Assembly: GCA_002839605.1 (NCBI GenBank)
Contig: PGYK01000007.1
Coordinates: 107,297 to 171,296, forward strand
DNA length: 64,000 nt
Reading direction: 5' to 3'
From: Methanomicrobiales archaeon HGW-Methanomicrobiales-3
GTDB taxonomy: Archaea > Halobacteriota > Methanomicrobia > Methanomicrobiales > Methanospirillaceae
In this document: in pieces, positions 34,528-43,710 of the stretch
Layout: every line of letters begins with the position of its first letter
Numbering within the stretch: position 1 is the stretch's first letter
Position numbers and translations under genes: made by a program
Notes under the pieces: generated by a model
What the model was told of the DNA's origin: nothing
The model's database searches: none
What the model saw: the letters and a program-made list of their open reading frames with translations, nothing else

Positions 34528-35472
34528 ATGATTCGGACGGAACGCAAATACATCGAACTCCTGCGGATTCTCCGGGAACACCGGGATCCCATGGGCGCAA
34601 AACGTCTCTCCGAACTGATGGCCGAACGCGGTTTTGTCTTGAGCGATCGCGCGGTACAGTACTACCTCAGTTACCTTGACACCATGGGGTTCACTGAGAA
34701 GATTGGCAACCAGGGCCGCATCCTTACCCCAGCCGGCATGGCCGAGACGGACAATGCCCTTGTCGACGACCGGATCGGTTTTGTCATCTCAAAACTCGAG
34801 CGCCTCGCCTACCGGAGCACGTTCGATCCCGTCACCAGCACCGGTGACGTTGCCTACAACCTCTCCTTCGTTCCCGAAGAGGATTTTGAGAAGGCAAAGA
34901 CGGTTTTCGATGACGTGGTACGGATGGGATGTGGCTTTTTCAACTCCTATAAGATAATCGATCGTGACCCCCGGATCCCGTCCGGCTATACCGGATTCAT
35001 CACGGTATGCAGCATTACCATGGATGGCGTATTCCAGCGAAACGGGATCCCGGTGAAGATGGCTTATGGCGGACGGCTGGAGATCCGAAACGGAAACCCG
35101 CTGCAGTTCCGGGACCTCATCGGGTACCGGGGAACCACAATCGACCCGCTTGAGTTGTTCATCTCTTCCGGGCTGACCTCGATCTCGAATTACACCCGCA
35201 CAAGGAACGGCATTGCGCTTGCCAATGTCAGGGAAGTACCAGAATCAGCCCAACAACAGGTTGAAGAAACAATCCGGCTCATGAATGCCTGCGGTTTTGT
35301 CTACCCGGTCTCCATGGGCAGCCAGATCTTCAACCTGCCGCCAAACCCGTACCGTCTCTCCATCGTGGCATTCAGCGGGCTCAATTATATCGGGAACTGT
35401 GTTGAGCATGGGATTGAGGTCAAAACCGAGATCGGTGCCGGCAACATCCCGTTTGCAAAAGTGCTTGAGTGA
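34528..35472 (+). CDS. nrpR: NrpR-type transcriptional repressor, single regulatory domain
   Basis: 314 aa. The N-terminal winged helix at residues 1-70 (MGAKRLSELMAERGFVLSDRAVQYYLSYL) is followed by one NrpR (DUF128) domain of about 235 residues (GRLEIRNGNPLQFRDLIGYRGTTIDPLELF, and AGNIPFAKVLE at the end). NrpR represses nitrogen-fixation and assimilation genes until 2-oxoglutarate rises. Many methanogen NrpRs carry two such domains. This has one, like the split NrpRI/NrpRII type, so a partner may lie elsewhere. Confidence 0.88.
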   Translation: MIRTERKYIELLRILREHRDPMGAKRLSELMAERGFVLSDRAVQYYLSYLDTMGFTEKIGNQGRILTPAGMAETDNALVDDRIGFVISKLERLAYRSTFDPVTSTGDVAYNLSFVPEEDFEKAKTVFDDVVRMGCGFFNSYKIIDRDPRIPSGYTGFITVCSITMDGVFQRNGIPVKMAYGGRLEIRNGNPLQFRDLIGYRGTTIDPLELFISSGLTSISNYTRTRNGIALANVREVPESAQQQVEETIRLMNACGFVYPVSMGSQIFNLPPNPYRLSIVAFSGLNYIGNCVEHGIEVKTEIGAGNIPFAKVLE

Positions 35473-35480
35473 AAACTAAA

Positions 35481-37784
35481 TCAGATCCAGGAAATATCAT
35501 CCGGCTGTTTGCCCTTCTTATCAGCCTTTTTTCCTTTATTATCCGGAACCGGCTCCCCATCATCCTCTTCAGGAACCACCTGGATCTTCCGGCCTGATCC
35601 GGCATGGGTTTTGGGTTTCAGGTTTGTGTGGATGAGCGGGGTATCCTTTGCCGGTGCAATCTTTGGTTTCTGCACTTCGCGACCTTCAAACACCCGGTCT
35701 TTTGCTCGCACTGATGTATCCCTGATGACAAGGGTCAGATCGCTCTCCTCCTCAACATCCCCGGAATACTCTTCAGGAACTGGTTGCGGCACGTATTCCT
35801 CTTCTTCTGGGGCCGGTACCCTGCTGTGGGCTTTTTCAACCGGTGGTTCCGCTTTACGGGAGATCAGTTTCCGCTTCGTGATGATCACGGTCTTCTGTTC
35901 CGGTTCTGCTGTTTCATCAGGTGTCTCCCGAGCGGGTTCCTGTGTGGAATCATCCGGTTGAGGGGCAGGTTTCGCATGAACCTCATGTCTTCTTCGTACC
36001 GGCTCCCGGGGAGCCGGTTCCGTCGGTTGCGGCTCTTCACCAACCCCCTCGTCTGCCGGCATTCCCCGGCCGGCCATTGCCTTGAGGCGCTGTTTCTGCA
36101 GCTCCCGTTCAATGATCTGGCGGGTGGCATCCCTGCTCCCTGCTGACGCGAGGCTTGCCCGGGATGCAGTCATACCTGCATCTGTACCGGCCGTATGCGC
36201 CGGTTTCAAAGTAACCGGCTTTACCGCGTCCGGATGAACCCGGGGTCTTGATGGTTGAACCGGAGCGTGGGACGGGAATTCCTTCTCTTTGCTGACGATA
36301 ACCCGGTGCCGTGAACTCTTGGACGACACTTCTTTGTCAGGCAGCGAACCCGTGTGGGGAACAGGGTCGGCAGGGACCTCGGTAATGGAGGGGAATTTCC
36401 TCTGGACCGGCATTTCAGCCCGAACGGGTTCTGCAACCCCAAGCTCCGTTGCCCTGGATGGAATTGCATCCGCGTTCGCTGAGAGCACCTCGTCCTCTTT
36501 TCTCATCGCTTTCGGGAGAACGATCATCTCGTCGCGTACGGTCCCGTAACCTGATCCCGGCGAAATGGCAACTTTCTGTCCGGCAGACTCCTCATCATGT
36601 GCACCTGCCGGTCGCTTTGACCATGACGAATGCTGGGAGCGGATCTCCCGGAGCTCGCCAAGCCTTGGAATATTTTCAAGGCCCGAAAGCATGATGATGA
36701 TCGCAACATTCTTGGTGTTCACGACCGGGTAATCGCCCGAACGGGTTTCAAGGCCGGCAATGGACCGGTCGATCCATTTCCTGACCGTCATGAATCCCTT
36801 CATGGAGAGTTCCTGCGAGGGGCCGGCAATTAGAACGAGCGCTTTGTGGGCGCTGGTCATATCGCAGGGGGTGGAGATCTCGTGATAGATGGCCTGTTTT
36901 GCAAGGTCTACGATACGGGAGGCTTTTTTCTTGTTCTCCTCATCAAATACCCCCTGCGGCCGGAACTGGGAGAGGAATGCGAGCGGGTTGCTGGGCAGAG
37001 AATCGACCGCATACCCGATGGTGATGAACCCCATCCCTTTCATGGTATTGAGCACCTCGCCGGAATCCAGGACGACCTCGGCAAGGTCGATACCCCCGTC
37101 GGCCTTGAACTCCCCGGCCCGGAGGATCAGGCTGATCCTCCGGACAATGCCCTCGTTGAGGAGCTGGTAGGTGGCACGCTCCGGTGACAGTTCCGGCTCG
37201 TCCTTTGCAAGACCAAGCCGGTGTGCCAGGCTTTTCTCCTTTTTTGCCATCGTTCTCTTCAGCGCCCGGGTCTTTTTGTACCATGTCTCGTTATCGAACA
37301 GGATCATCCCGTCGAGAAGGGGCGAAAGGATATCGATATCATCGGCAGCTTTTGCCGACCGCTTCTCCCCTTCGGCAAGGCAGGGTAGCGTGACCAGCCC
37401 GAATATCGGCTCCACGATAGAAGAGCGCAGGCCGGTGATGACGTGGGGTGCGATATCGGTCATTCCCCCCCCGAGTCCGAGGCAGATGAATACCGCGTCC
37501 GTTTCCCCGGATTCAAGGTTATGGACGTGGGATATGATGTCTGCGATATCGATCGTTACTGTACCTTCAGCCCCGGAGTCATGGTCGGATATCTCCGGGT
37601 CTATGGCCGGAAAAAATAACCGAAAACTTTCCGGAAGGGCCGTGAGCTGTTGCAATGTACTCTCATCGACATCAACTGCCAGTCCCTGGATGCACGCCAC
37701 TTTGCTGCTTTTGCGGTCCGTTGAGTAGAGACTATCAACGATCCGGCATCCTGCCCCGCCCAGTCCGATTGCTATGATTCGCAT
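35481..37784 (-). CDS. tubulin/FtsZ-superfamily protein with long disordered C-terminal tail
   Basis: 767 aa. Residues 1-390 look like the tubulin/FtsZ GTPase fold: MRIIAIGLGGAGCRIVD (N-terminal loop), DAVFICLGLGGGMTD at the T4 signature where FtsZ has GGGTG(T/S)G, PIFGLVTLPCL, and ILFDNETWYKK matching the NxxN-type base contact region. Residues 400-767 are low-complexity, rich in Pro, Glu, Lys and Arg, and presumably disordered. It is not canonical FtsZ or CetZ. It may polymerise or act as a membrane-site organiser. Convergent with nrpR, 8 bp apart. Confidence 0.75.
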   Translation of the reverse strand: MRIIAIGLGGAGCRIVDSLYSTDRKSSKVACIQGLAVDVDESTLQQLTALPESFRLFFPAIDPEISDHDSGAEGTVTIDIADIISHVHNLESGETDAVFICLGLGGGMTDIAPHVITGLRSSIVEPIFGLVTLPCLAEGEKRSAKAADDIDILSPLLDGMILFDNETWYKKTRALKRTMAKKEKSLAHRLGLAKDEPELSPERATYQLLNEGIVRRISLILRAGEFKADGGIDLAEVVLDSGEVLNTMKGMGFITIGYAVDSLPSNPLAFLSQFRPQGVFDEENKKKASRIVDLAKQAIYHEISTPCDMTSAHKALVLIAGPSQELSMKGFMTVRKWIDRSIAGLETRSGDYPVVNTKNVAIIIMLSGLENIPRLGELREIRSQHSSWSKRPAGAHDEESAGQKVAISPGSGYGTVRDEMIVLPKAMRKEDEVLSANADAIPSRATELGVAEPVRAEMPVQRKFPSITEVPADPVPHTGSLPDKEVSSKSSRHRVIVSKEKEFPSHAPVQPSRPRVHPDAVKPVTLKPAHTAGTDAGMTASRASLASAGSRDATRQIIERELQKQRLKAMAGRGMPADEGVGEEPQPTEPAPREPVRRRHEVHAKPAPQPDDSTQEPARETPDETAEPEQKTVIITKRKLISRKAEPPVEKAHSRVPAPEEEEYVPQPVPEEYSGDVEEESDLTLVIRDTSVRAKDRVFEGREVQKPKIAPAKDTPLIHTNLKPKTHAGSGRKIQVVPEEDDGEPVPDNKGKKADKKGKQPDDISWI

Positions 37785-38477
37785 ATCTTAATCCTATTAA
37801 CCAGAAACAATTTCGGAGGTATCCTGAATCTGTGTGAGTAAATGTACACAGTCGGAGTTCAATATCTTATAGGATAATCGTTTGCGAAGAAAAATAGTTT
37901 TTTGTGTTACTGCACCCCGGCTCAGGAGAAAAACAACTCTTCAGGAATCATTTCCGCTGATGCCCGTCCCCTCCTCCGGAACAGGGCACTTCCTATGAGA
38001 TTTAGTACTGGCACCCCCCATTAATTTTTTTTACATCGATGTGACCCCCCGCCCATATATGGGGGGGTTCCCGGCAGACTCCCTCCCCCCTTTGTGCCCG
38101 GTGAACCCCCTCACTCAAATACAGGTAGCAGGCCGTTTTTTTGTTGTATGACGGGAGTTCTTCATCAACCTCATGTTTTTCGAATACGAAAAAATACGCA
38201 TAACTCAATTTTGAGTTGGAGGGTTCGTGACTGACCCCCCCACCATTATTTTTTCAAATCGCAGGGACCCCCCTCCCATGGGGGTGGGGGGGTTACCCGG
38301 GAAATGATTTTTTAAAAGAGGGAAAAAACCAACAACCCTCAAACAGCATCCTGAATGAACCAAGTCCCCTGCGTTCTCTTTGCCTTAAACAGTATAATCT
38401 CAATTATCCCGAAAGAAAAGCCCAAAATCAGTTCATTTTGGATGAGTTCTCTTCCGGCTGCCAGCGTAAAATCATAA
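37785..38477. other. gene-free region with C/G-run hairpins
   Basis: About 690 bp. 38043-38305 holds repeated C7/G7 runs (ccccccgcccatatatggggggg near 38045, acccccctcccatgggggtgggg near 38269). The perfect palindrome aactcaattttgagtt lies at 38202-38217, and TTTTTCG-AATA-CGAAAAA at 38176-38193. No gene is convincing. The last 45 bp before mer hold its promoter. Confidence 0.65.
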
Positions 38478-38489
38478 TTTATTTAAACG
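38478..38489 (+). promoter_or_regulatory. TATA box of mer
   Basis: atttatttaaac, a strong archaeal TATA match, about 45 nt before the TTG start. Transcription would begin near 38510, giving a leader of about 15 nt that includes gaggtg. Confidence 0.6.
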
Positions 38490-38524
38490 CGTGTACGGTA
38501 ATACACAATGAGGTGAACAAGACC

Positions 38525-39511
38525 TTGACATATGGAATTGAATTCGTACCAGGAAATGTCAACGTAAAGCAAGTTGTTAACTTCTGTAAACTTGCTGAGT
38601 CCAAGGACATTGATTTTGCATGGATCACCAACCACTACAACAACCGTCACTGCTACCCCACCCTTGCCGCCATCGCGCAGGCAACGACGAGCCTCAAGAT
38701 GGGCCCGGGTATCATGAACGCCTTCACCGATACTCCGGCTGCAATGGCATCCTTTGCCTGCACGCTGAACGAGATCTCTGATGGCCGTGCCGTTCTCGGT
38801 ATTGGACCGGGCGACCTCTCAACCCTCCCGAAGCTGGCCATCAACCCGGAGAAGCCGGTCGGCCGCCTCGAGGAAGCAGTTGTGCAGATCCGCAAGCTCT
38901 GTGCCGGTGAGGAAGTCAAGAAGTCAGGAATGCAGTTCTTCGACTACGACGGTGCAAAGCTGACCGGTGTCACCCTCCCCGGAAAGAAGGGCATCCCGAT
39001 GTACATCGGTGCACAGGGCCCCAAGGTCCTTGACCTCGCCGGAAGAGTCGGTGACGGTGCACTCATCAACGCATCCAACCCCAAGGACTTTGCCGCGGCA
39101 ATCCCGATCATCAAGGCAGCCACCGAAAAAGTTGGCAAGAAGAACTTTGACATCGGTGCATACACCGCAATGTCCATCGACCAGAGCGAGAAGAAGGCCC
39201 GCAATGCAGCAAAGATCGTTGCAGCGTTTATCGCAGCCGGCTCACCTGAACCCCTGCTCACCCGTCACGGACTCGACCTTGCCAATGTTGCCAAGATCAA
39301 GGCAGCACTCGGAAAGTTCGACTTCAAGAGTGTCGGCGAACTCGTTGGCGACAAGGAGATCGATGCATTCACCATTGCAGGAACCCCTGACATGGTCAAG
39401 CAGAAGTGCGAAGACTTAACCAAGGCCGGTGTGACCCAGATCATCTTCGGCTCACCGCTTGGTCCTGACATGACCAACTCGATCCGCCTCCTCGGCAAGT
39501 ACGTCGTATAA
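38525..39511 (+). CDS. mer: F420-dependent 5,10-methylene-H4MPT reductase
   Basis: 328 aa of the bacterial-luciferase-like F420 family. It starts (M)TYGIEFVPGN from a TTG preceded by GAGGTGA, the frame position of known Mer proteins. It has FAWITNHYNNRHCYPTLAAIA, GPGIMNAFTDTPA, the GIGPGDL loop and YIGAQGPKVLDLAGRVGDGALIN. It reduces methylene-H4MPT to methyl-H4MPT with F420H2 in CO2-to-methane conversion. Codon use looks highly biased, as for an abundant enzyme. Mtd, the preceding step, is encoded about 1.1 kb away on the other strand. Confidence 0.95.
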   Translation: MTYGIEFVPGNVNVKQVVNFCKLAESKDIDFAWITNHYNNRHCYPTLAAIAQATTSLKMGPGIMNAFTDTPAAMASFACTLNEISDGRAVLGIGPGDLSTLPKLAINPEKPVGRLEEAVVQIRKLCAGEEVKKSGMQFFDYDGAKLTGVTLPGKKGIPMYIGAQGPKVLDLAGRVGDGALINASNPKDFAAAIPIIKAATEKVGKKNFDIGAYTAMSIDQSEKKARNAAKIVAAFIAAGSPEPLLTRHGLDLANVAKIKAALGKFDFKSVGELVGDKEIDAFTIAGTPDMVKQKCEDLTKAGVTQIIFGSPLGPDMTNSIRLLGKYVV

Positions 39512-39669
39512 GTGCGGACCCAATACCTGCGGGATGAACCGGAAACGGACAATCCCCGTCAGTTTTTTTTTTAAATTTCCCCCCCCTCCCCGTGCGATCG
39601 CGGGCGGGATACCCCTGCTACAGGCAAACGACTATTTTGCCCGAAAGGATACTAGTAATGTGAAGTGCA

Positions 39670-40599
39670 ATGTTTTCGGTCACCGAAGTTACGACGCCCC
39701 GGGGTATCCTGCAGTACCGTGAGGAAGACCTGACCGGTCTCCGGTGCCGGATCAGCCCGGACCGGCTCCTTCGCCATATTGACCAGACCCTGCATATCCC
39801 CGTAACGCCGGACGGGTGCCCGTTCTGCCGTGATGCCATTTTTGAGATCACACCCACATTTTCTGACGGCAGCCGGATCCTAGTCGGGGAGAGCGTCACC
39901 TTTCCAAACCTCTACCCGTTCGGGGAAGACCACATTGTAACAGTTATCACAAAAGACCATTTTGTCGAGACCTTCAGCCGCCAGCAGATCGTTGATGCCC
40001 TCCACGGGCAGACAGAAGCCCTCAAAAATGCCCGGGGGTATCCCAGTATCAACTGGAACTTTTTACCCTCTGCCGGGGCAAGTCTCCTTCATCCGCATAT
40101 GCAGGGAATGGCCGGGTCACGTCCTTCGCGGATCGTTGAACAGTATCTTACCGCCAGCCAGACATACCGATTGAACACTAAGAAGAACTACTGGGATGCA
40201 GTACGCCAGGAGGAACGTGTGTCCGACCGGTATCTGTTCGGCGATGAGATCCTCTGGTCTGCGCATGCCGTTCCAGTCGGTGAGCGCGAAGTGCGCGGAA
40301 TTCTCCCCATTGCATCAATCGATGAGTTTGACTGCTACATCGATCTCCTGGCCCGGGGGATTTTAGAAGTGCTCTCCCTCTACAGGCGGCTCGGAACGCA
40401 TGCGTTCAACCTGTCGCTGTTCTTTGATGCGGCTGGCGAGGATCACGGCTTTTGTGCGTTCTGCTCGCTGATCTCCCGCATCAACCCCAACCCTTCGTCA
40501 ATGAGCGATTCGGCGTTCATGGAGCGGATGCATCTCGAACCGGTTATCCTGACCCTGCCGGAAGATCTGGGACGATATTACAGAAAAGAAAAAGAATAA
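39670..40599 (+). CDS. HIT-superfamily protein related to galactose-1-phosphate uridylyltransferase
   Basis: 309 aa. CPFC near residue 50, FPNLYPFGEDHIV, and INWNFLPSAGASLLHPHMQGM with the HPHxQ nucleotidylation site near residue 136. A second CAFCSL near 259 could complete a metal site. It lacks other Leloir genes beside it, so the nucleotide and sugar (or other phosphate) used are unknown. It lies between mer and convergent mtd. Confidence 0.78.
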   Translation: MFSVTEVTTPRGILQYREEDLTGLRCRISPDRLLRHIDQTLHIPVTPDGCPFCRDAIFEITPTFSDGSRILVGESVTFPNLYPFGEDHIVTVITKDHFVETFSRQQIVDALHGQTEALKNARGYPSINWNFLPSAGASLLHPHMQGMAGSRPSRIVEQYLTASQTYRLNTKKNYWDAVRQEERVSDRYLFGDEILWSAHAVPVGEREVRGILPIASIDEFDCYIDLLARGILEVLSLYRRLGTHAFNLSLFFDAAGEDHGFCAFCSLISRINPNPSSMSDSAFMERMHLEPVILTLPEDLGRYYRKEKE

Positions 40600-40606
40600 A
40601 AAAAAT

Positions 40607-41449
40607 TTACTCGAATTTTGCAACGAGTTTGGTCTTCTTAACGAGTGAGCCATCCTTCTTGTGGGCCTGGCGCAGGATGCAGTCTCCTGCCTTCTCAAGC
40701 TCGCGTGCCTCGTCACAGAGTGCTGCTGCGACTCTCATCATTTCGTGAGCGCTTGTAACGATCGGGATGTACTTCTCCCATTCCTTGGTCATGAAGCAGC
40801 CCTTGACATTCTGGCCTGCAACTGCCATGGCGATCTCGTGGGCAGCGCGTGCCTTTGCAAGTGCGAAGGGGTTGGTGAACTCGCCGTCAACAGCCCTGTC
40901 GGTGGTCATGATGATCTTCGGGAGCTCAAGCTCTGCACCCTTCTTTCCTGCCTTCACCTGGTCGATGACCTTGTCGAGTGCCACCTGCATCTTGCGGAAT
41001 GCACCGGTGAGTGCAAGGACTTTGACGAGGTTGCCGTTGTAGTCGGACATCTCGACGGGGTCAAGGAACTCGCGGCGTGCACCGATCATGGAGTCTGCCT
41101 TCATGATGATATAGCCGAACTTGGTGTCGGCCTTGACGCCTTCCCATTCCTTCTTTGTGGTTACATCATCGGTAATGATGATAGTGGGGATACCTGCTGC
41201 AGCGAGCTGTTCGCGGGCACCGGTCGGGCCGGGGAGGACTCCGTTAGGGGAGACAACGATACAGAAGTCCGGCTGGTATGCCTTAAGATTCGATACTACA
41301 CGGTCAACATCTGCGGGCTCGAGTTTCGTGCCGCTGGTCGCCATGAATGTCTGCATGTCTTCACGGTCTGCTCTCTCGTCGAGGAGCAGCTCTGCCATAA
41401 CACCGCTTGCAATGTTGCCGAGTTTAGCAACGCCTACTTTAACAACCAT
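40607..41449 (-). CDS. mtd: F420-dependent methylene-H4MPT dehydrogenase
   Basis: 280 aa, full length. It starts [30 protein letters not shown] and keeps [21 protein letters not shown] and [21 protein letters not shown]. It reversibly reduces methenyl-H4MPT to methylene-H4MPT with F420H2. A GAGGTG lies 8 nt before the ATG, and a TATA box (gtttataag on its strand, 41497-41505) lies upstream. Confidence 0.97.
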   Translation of the reverse strand: MVVKVGVAKLGNIASGVMAELLLDERADREDMQTFMATSGTKLEPADVDRVVSNLKAYQPDFCIVVSPNGVLPGPTGAREQLAAAGIPTIIITDDVTTKKEWEGVKADTKFGYIIMKADSMIGARREFLDPVEMSDYNGNLVKVLALTGAFRKMQVALDKVIDQVKAGKKGAELELPKIIMTTDRAVDGEFTNPFALAKARAAHEIAMAVAGQNVKGCFMTKEWEKYIPIVTSAHEMMRVAAALCDEARELEKAGDCILRQAHKKDGSLVKKTKLVAKFE

Positions 41450-41496
41450 CTAATTCACCTCGATATTTTTTTAACATGGTATTATGACCCGGGATT

Positions 41497-41505
41497 CTTA
41501 TAAAC
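41497..41505 (-). promoter_or_regulatory. TATA box of mtd
   Basis: gtttataag on the minus strand, about 48-56 nt upstream of the mtd ATG. The leader would carry the GAGGTG ribosome binding site. Confidence 0.55.
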
Positions 41506-41650
41506 ATTGTGAAATGTTTTCACGTCGTAAAAAAGGGAGGCTTCCTCCTTTTTTGACTATACGTGAACACGATTATTGATCCTATCGTTTTCAACCCGGT
41601 TGCGAAAAGTTAACGAAAAGTGTTTAAGCACGGATAGAAAATCTGGTACC

Positions 41651-42055
41651 ATGAAAGACGGGCTGCTCACTGACCGCCAGATGGAGGTCTTAAGATATCG
41701 CAAACAGGGGCTGACCCAGCAGCAGATTGCTGATATCATCTCCACGTCAAAAGCCAATGTATGTACGATTGAAAAGAGTGCAATGGAGAATATCCGGCGG
41801 GCCAAAGAGACCCTGGAATTCCTGTACACGCTGGATGCCACCCAGCTCTGTACCGTCCCGACCGGAACGGATCTTTTCGAGGTTCCGTCCATTATTTTCC
41901 GCGAAGCAGAGAAGATCAATGTCAAGGTGAAATACGATACGATCTCCCTCATCAACCGGTTACGCGAGTCCAGGGCACAATGCTGCAAAGCGCGCCAGGT
42001 CTGTGAGGATATCGTGGTCTATATCACGGATCAGGGAGAGATATATTTCGGGTAA
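41651..42055 (+). CDS. tfx: Tfx-family transcriptional regulator
   Basis: 134 aa. The N-terminal HTH, LLTDRQMEVLRYRKQGLTQQQIADIISTSKANVCTIEKSA (residues 5-44), belongs to the LuxR/sigma-4-like type that defines Tfx. The C-terminal half has PTGTDLFEVPSIIFREAEK, likely the sensing part. Tfx of Methanothermobacter binds downstream of the fmdECB promoter and is tied to formylmethanofuran dehydrogenase. Here it sits divergent to mtd, which suggests control of C1-pathway genes. Confidence 0.88.
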   Translation: MKDGLLTDRQMEVLRYRKQGLTQQQIADIISTSKANVCTIEKSAMENIRRAKETLEFLYTLDATQLCTVPTGTDLFEVPSIIFREAEKINVKVKYDTISLINRLRESRAQCCKARQVCEDIVVYITDQGEIYFG

Positions 42056-42105
42056 CCGGTTTTTCATGGATATGCCGTTCAGGTGCCCCGCCAATCTGGC
42101 ATACG

Positions 42106-42114
42106 TTTATATCC
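42106..42114 (+). promoter_or_regulatory. strong TATA box upstream of the hairpin-rich region
   Basis: cgtttatat is a near-perfect archaeal TATA box and places a transcription start at about 42133-42138, some 555 nt before rpl3. Confidence 0.6.
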
Positions 42115-42132
42115 CCTTTTATGCAATAATTA

Positions 42133-42603
42133 AGGAAGCCGATATGAGGTTATCCTTAGCGGATCCTTTGCACTGACAGGGAAAAACCCCCTGTTATGGA
42201 TCCTGCTTACGGCGGAACCGTGCCTCCAGACACAGGGATGACGGTTGTGCCGTGGGTAGCCCTCGATTGGTGATCCCATCCATCCGGATGGGTCCCGAGA
42301 AGGAGTTGTGATTCGTCACAACAGGCTGACAGAGTGGGTCTGATTACCGCGCATGGGTCGACGTTCGTGCAACGAGCCCGTTCCCCCAAAAAACCGGGGG
42401 ATGCGTCATTATCAGGATCTTCTTTCGCGAGACAGGAAAAACCGGTGCACACCGGTTCAGGCGTTGAGAGTTCATCTCTTTGCGCATCTCCGTAACCGGG
42501 CGATCTGGCAGGACCCGTTCCCGCGGGAACATATCCCTCACACGGGGGATCTCCCGCAGGGTTTAGGGGCTTGCCGGTGCGCCCGTGTCGCGTGTTGGCT
42601 TCA
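42133..42603 (+). ncRNA. candidate structured RNA (separate ncRNA or long leader of the ribosomal operon)
   Basis: No gene is visible, but hairpins are dense and the region follows a strong TATA box. Stems include GGATCC (42161) with GGATCC (42198) enclosing ACAGGG/CCCTGT, ACGG/CCGT at 42241-42253, CCCATCC-ATCC-GGATGGG at 42275-42292, GTTGTGA-TTCG-TCACAAC at 42305-42322, and ACCGGTG-CA-CACCGGT at 42441-42456. GAAGCC at 42135 can pair with GGCTTC at 42597, closing a domain of about 470 nt. CAGAC at 42228 can pair with GTCTG at 42338. RNase P RNA was considered, but its conserved boxes are not found. Confidence 0.35.
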
Positions 42604-42690
42604 TCACGAAAGTATCACACATCTCGGATGTAAACAAAAATTCGTGTCGCACTTGAGAATAACCTACACGCAAAAAGGATTGATAAACAC

Positions 42691-43704
42691 ATGCCAAAAA
42701 TCAACAGACCACGCCGCGGCTCCCTTGCATTCAGCCCGAGAAAGCGTGCAAAGAGCCCAATCCCGAAGTACCAATCGTGGCCAGTCTACGATGGCGCACC
42801 GATCCTGCAGGGTTTTGCCGGATATAAAGTGGGTATGACGCACATTGTCATGGTGGACGATCACAAGAGCAGTCCCACCGAAGGCAAGGAGATCATGGTA
42901 CCCGTCACCGTCATCGAAGTCCCTTCGATGAAAGTGGCAGCCATCCGCGTTTACTCAAAAGATACCTACGGCAAACACGCACTCGCCGAAGTCTGGGCAG
43001 ACCAGCTCGATGCCATTCTCGGCCGCCGGATCACGCTCCCCAAGAACTATGACGGGGAAGCAGCCCGGAAGAAGATCGCCGACGCCGCAGCAGCAGGCAT
43101 CGTAGCCGAGATCTATGCGGTCAGCTACACCCAGCCGGCAATGATGACCGGTGTTCCCAAGAAAGTTCCCGACCTCATGGAGATCAAGGTTGGCGGGGCA
43201 GACATCGCAAAACAGCTGGACTTCGCCCTTGGGCTTCTTGGAAAGGAAGTAACCCTCAATAACGTTGTCCAGACCGGGTCCTATGCGGACATCACCGCAA
43301 TCACTACGGGGAAGGGCACCCAGGGCGCAGTCAAGCGCTGGGGCATTGCCGTGCGCAAGCGCAAGCACTCTGTCGGTGGTAAGAAACGTCATATTGGAAC
43401 CCTCGGACCCTGGAACCCCCACCATGTACGGTGGCAGGTTCCCCAGATCGGTCAGATGGGGTACCAGCAGCGTACCGAATTCAACAAGCGGATTTTGAAA
43501 TTTTCCGAGAATGCAGGCGAGATCATGCCGGCAGGCGGATTCCTTCACTATGGGGTTATCAGGAACCCGTACGTGCTGGTCAAAGGCTCGATCCCCGGAC
43601 CAGTCAAGCGGCTTATCCGTATCCGCCCGGCAATGCGCCTTGGAGAACATATCGTCCGGACGCCGGCAATCCAGTTTGTGAGCGTCCAGAGCAAGCAGGG
43701 ATGA
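42691..43704 (+). CDS. rpl3: 50S ribosomal protein L3
   Basis: 337 aa, archaeal/eukaryotic length. It begins [20 protein letters not shown] and has [17 protein letters not shown] and the [27 protein letters not shown] loop, whose tip reaches the peptidyl transferase centre. First gene of the S10-type cluster. The short spacing to rpl4 (6 nt) indicates co-transcription. Confidence 0.97.
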   Translation: MPKINRPRRGSLAFSPRKRAKSPIPKYQSWPVYDGAPILQGFAGYKVGMTHIVMVDDHKSSPTEGKEIMVPVTVIEVPSMKVAAIRVYSKDTYGKHALAEVWADQLDAILGRRITLPKNYDGEAARKKIADAAAAGIVAEIYAVSYTQPAMMTGVPKKVPDLMEIKVGGADIAKQLDFALGLLGKEVTLNNVVQTGSYADITAITTGKGTQGAVKRWGIAVRKRKHSVGGKKRHIGTLGPWNPHHVRWQVPQIGQMGYQQRTEFNKRILKFSENAGEIMPAGGFLHYGVIRNPYVLVKGSIPGPVKRLIRIRPAMRLGEHIVRTPAIQFVSVQSKQG

Positions 43705-43710
43705 TCAGAG

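Noticed and set aside
38002..38208. Small minus-strand gene before mer
   Set aside because: The frame runs through C-runs and AT palindromes, with no ribosome binding site and no recognisable protein character.
42133..42603. RNase P RNA
   Set aside because: A CAGAC/GTCTG long-range pairing and an ACAGAG box superficially resemble P4 and CR-V, but the invariant GAGGAAAGUCC box and the CR-IV motif are not found, and the closed domain is long for an archaeal RNase P RNA.
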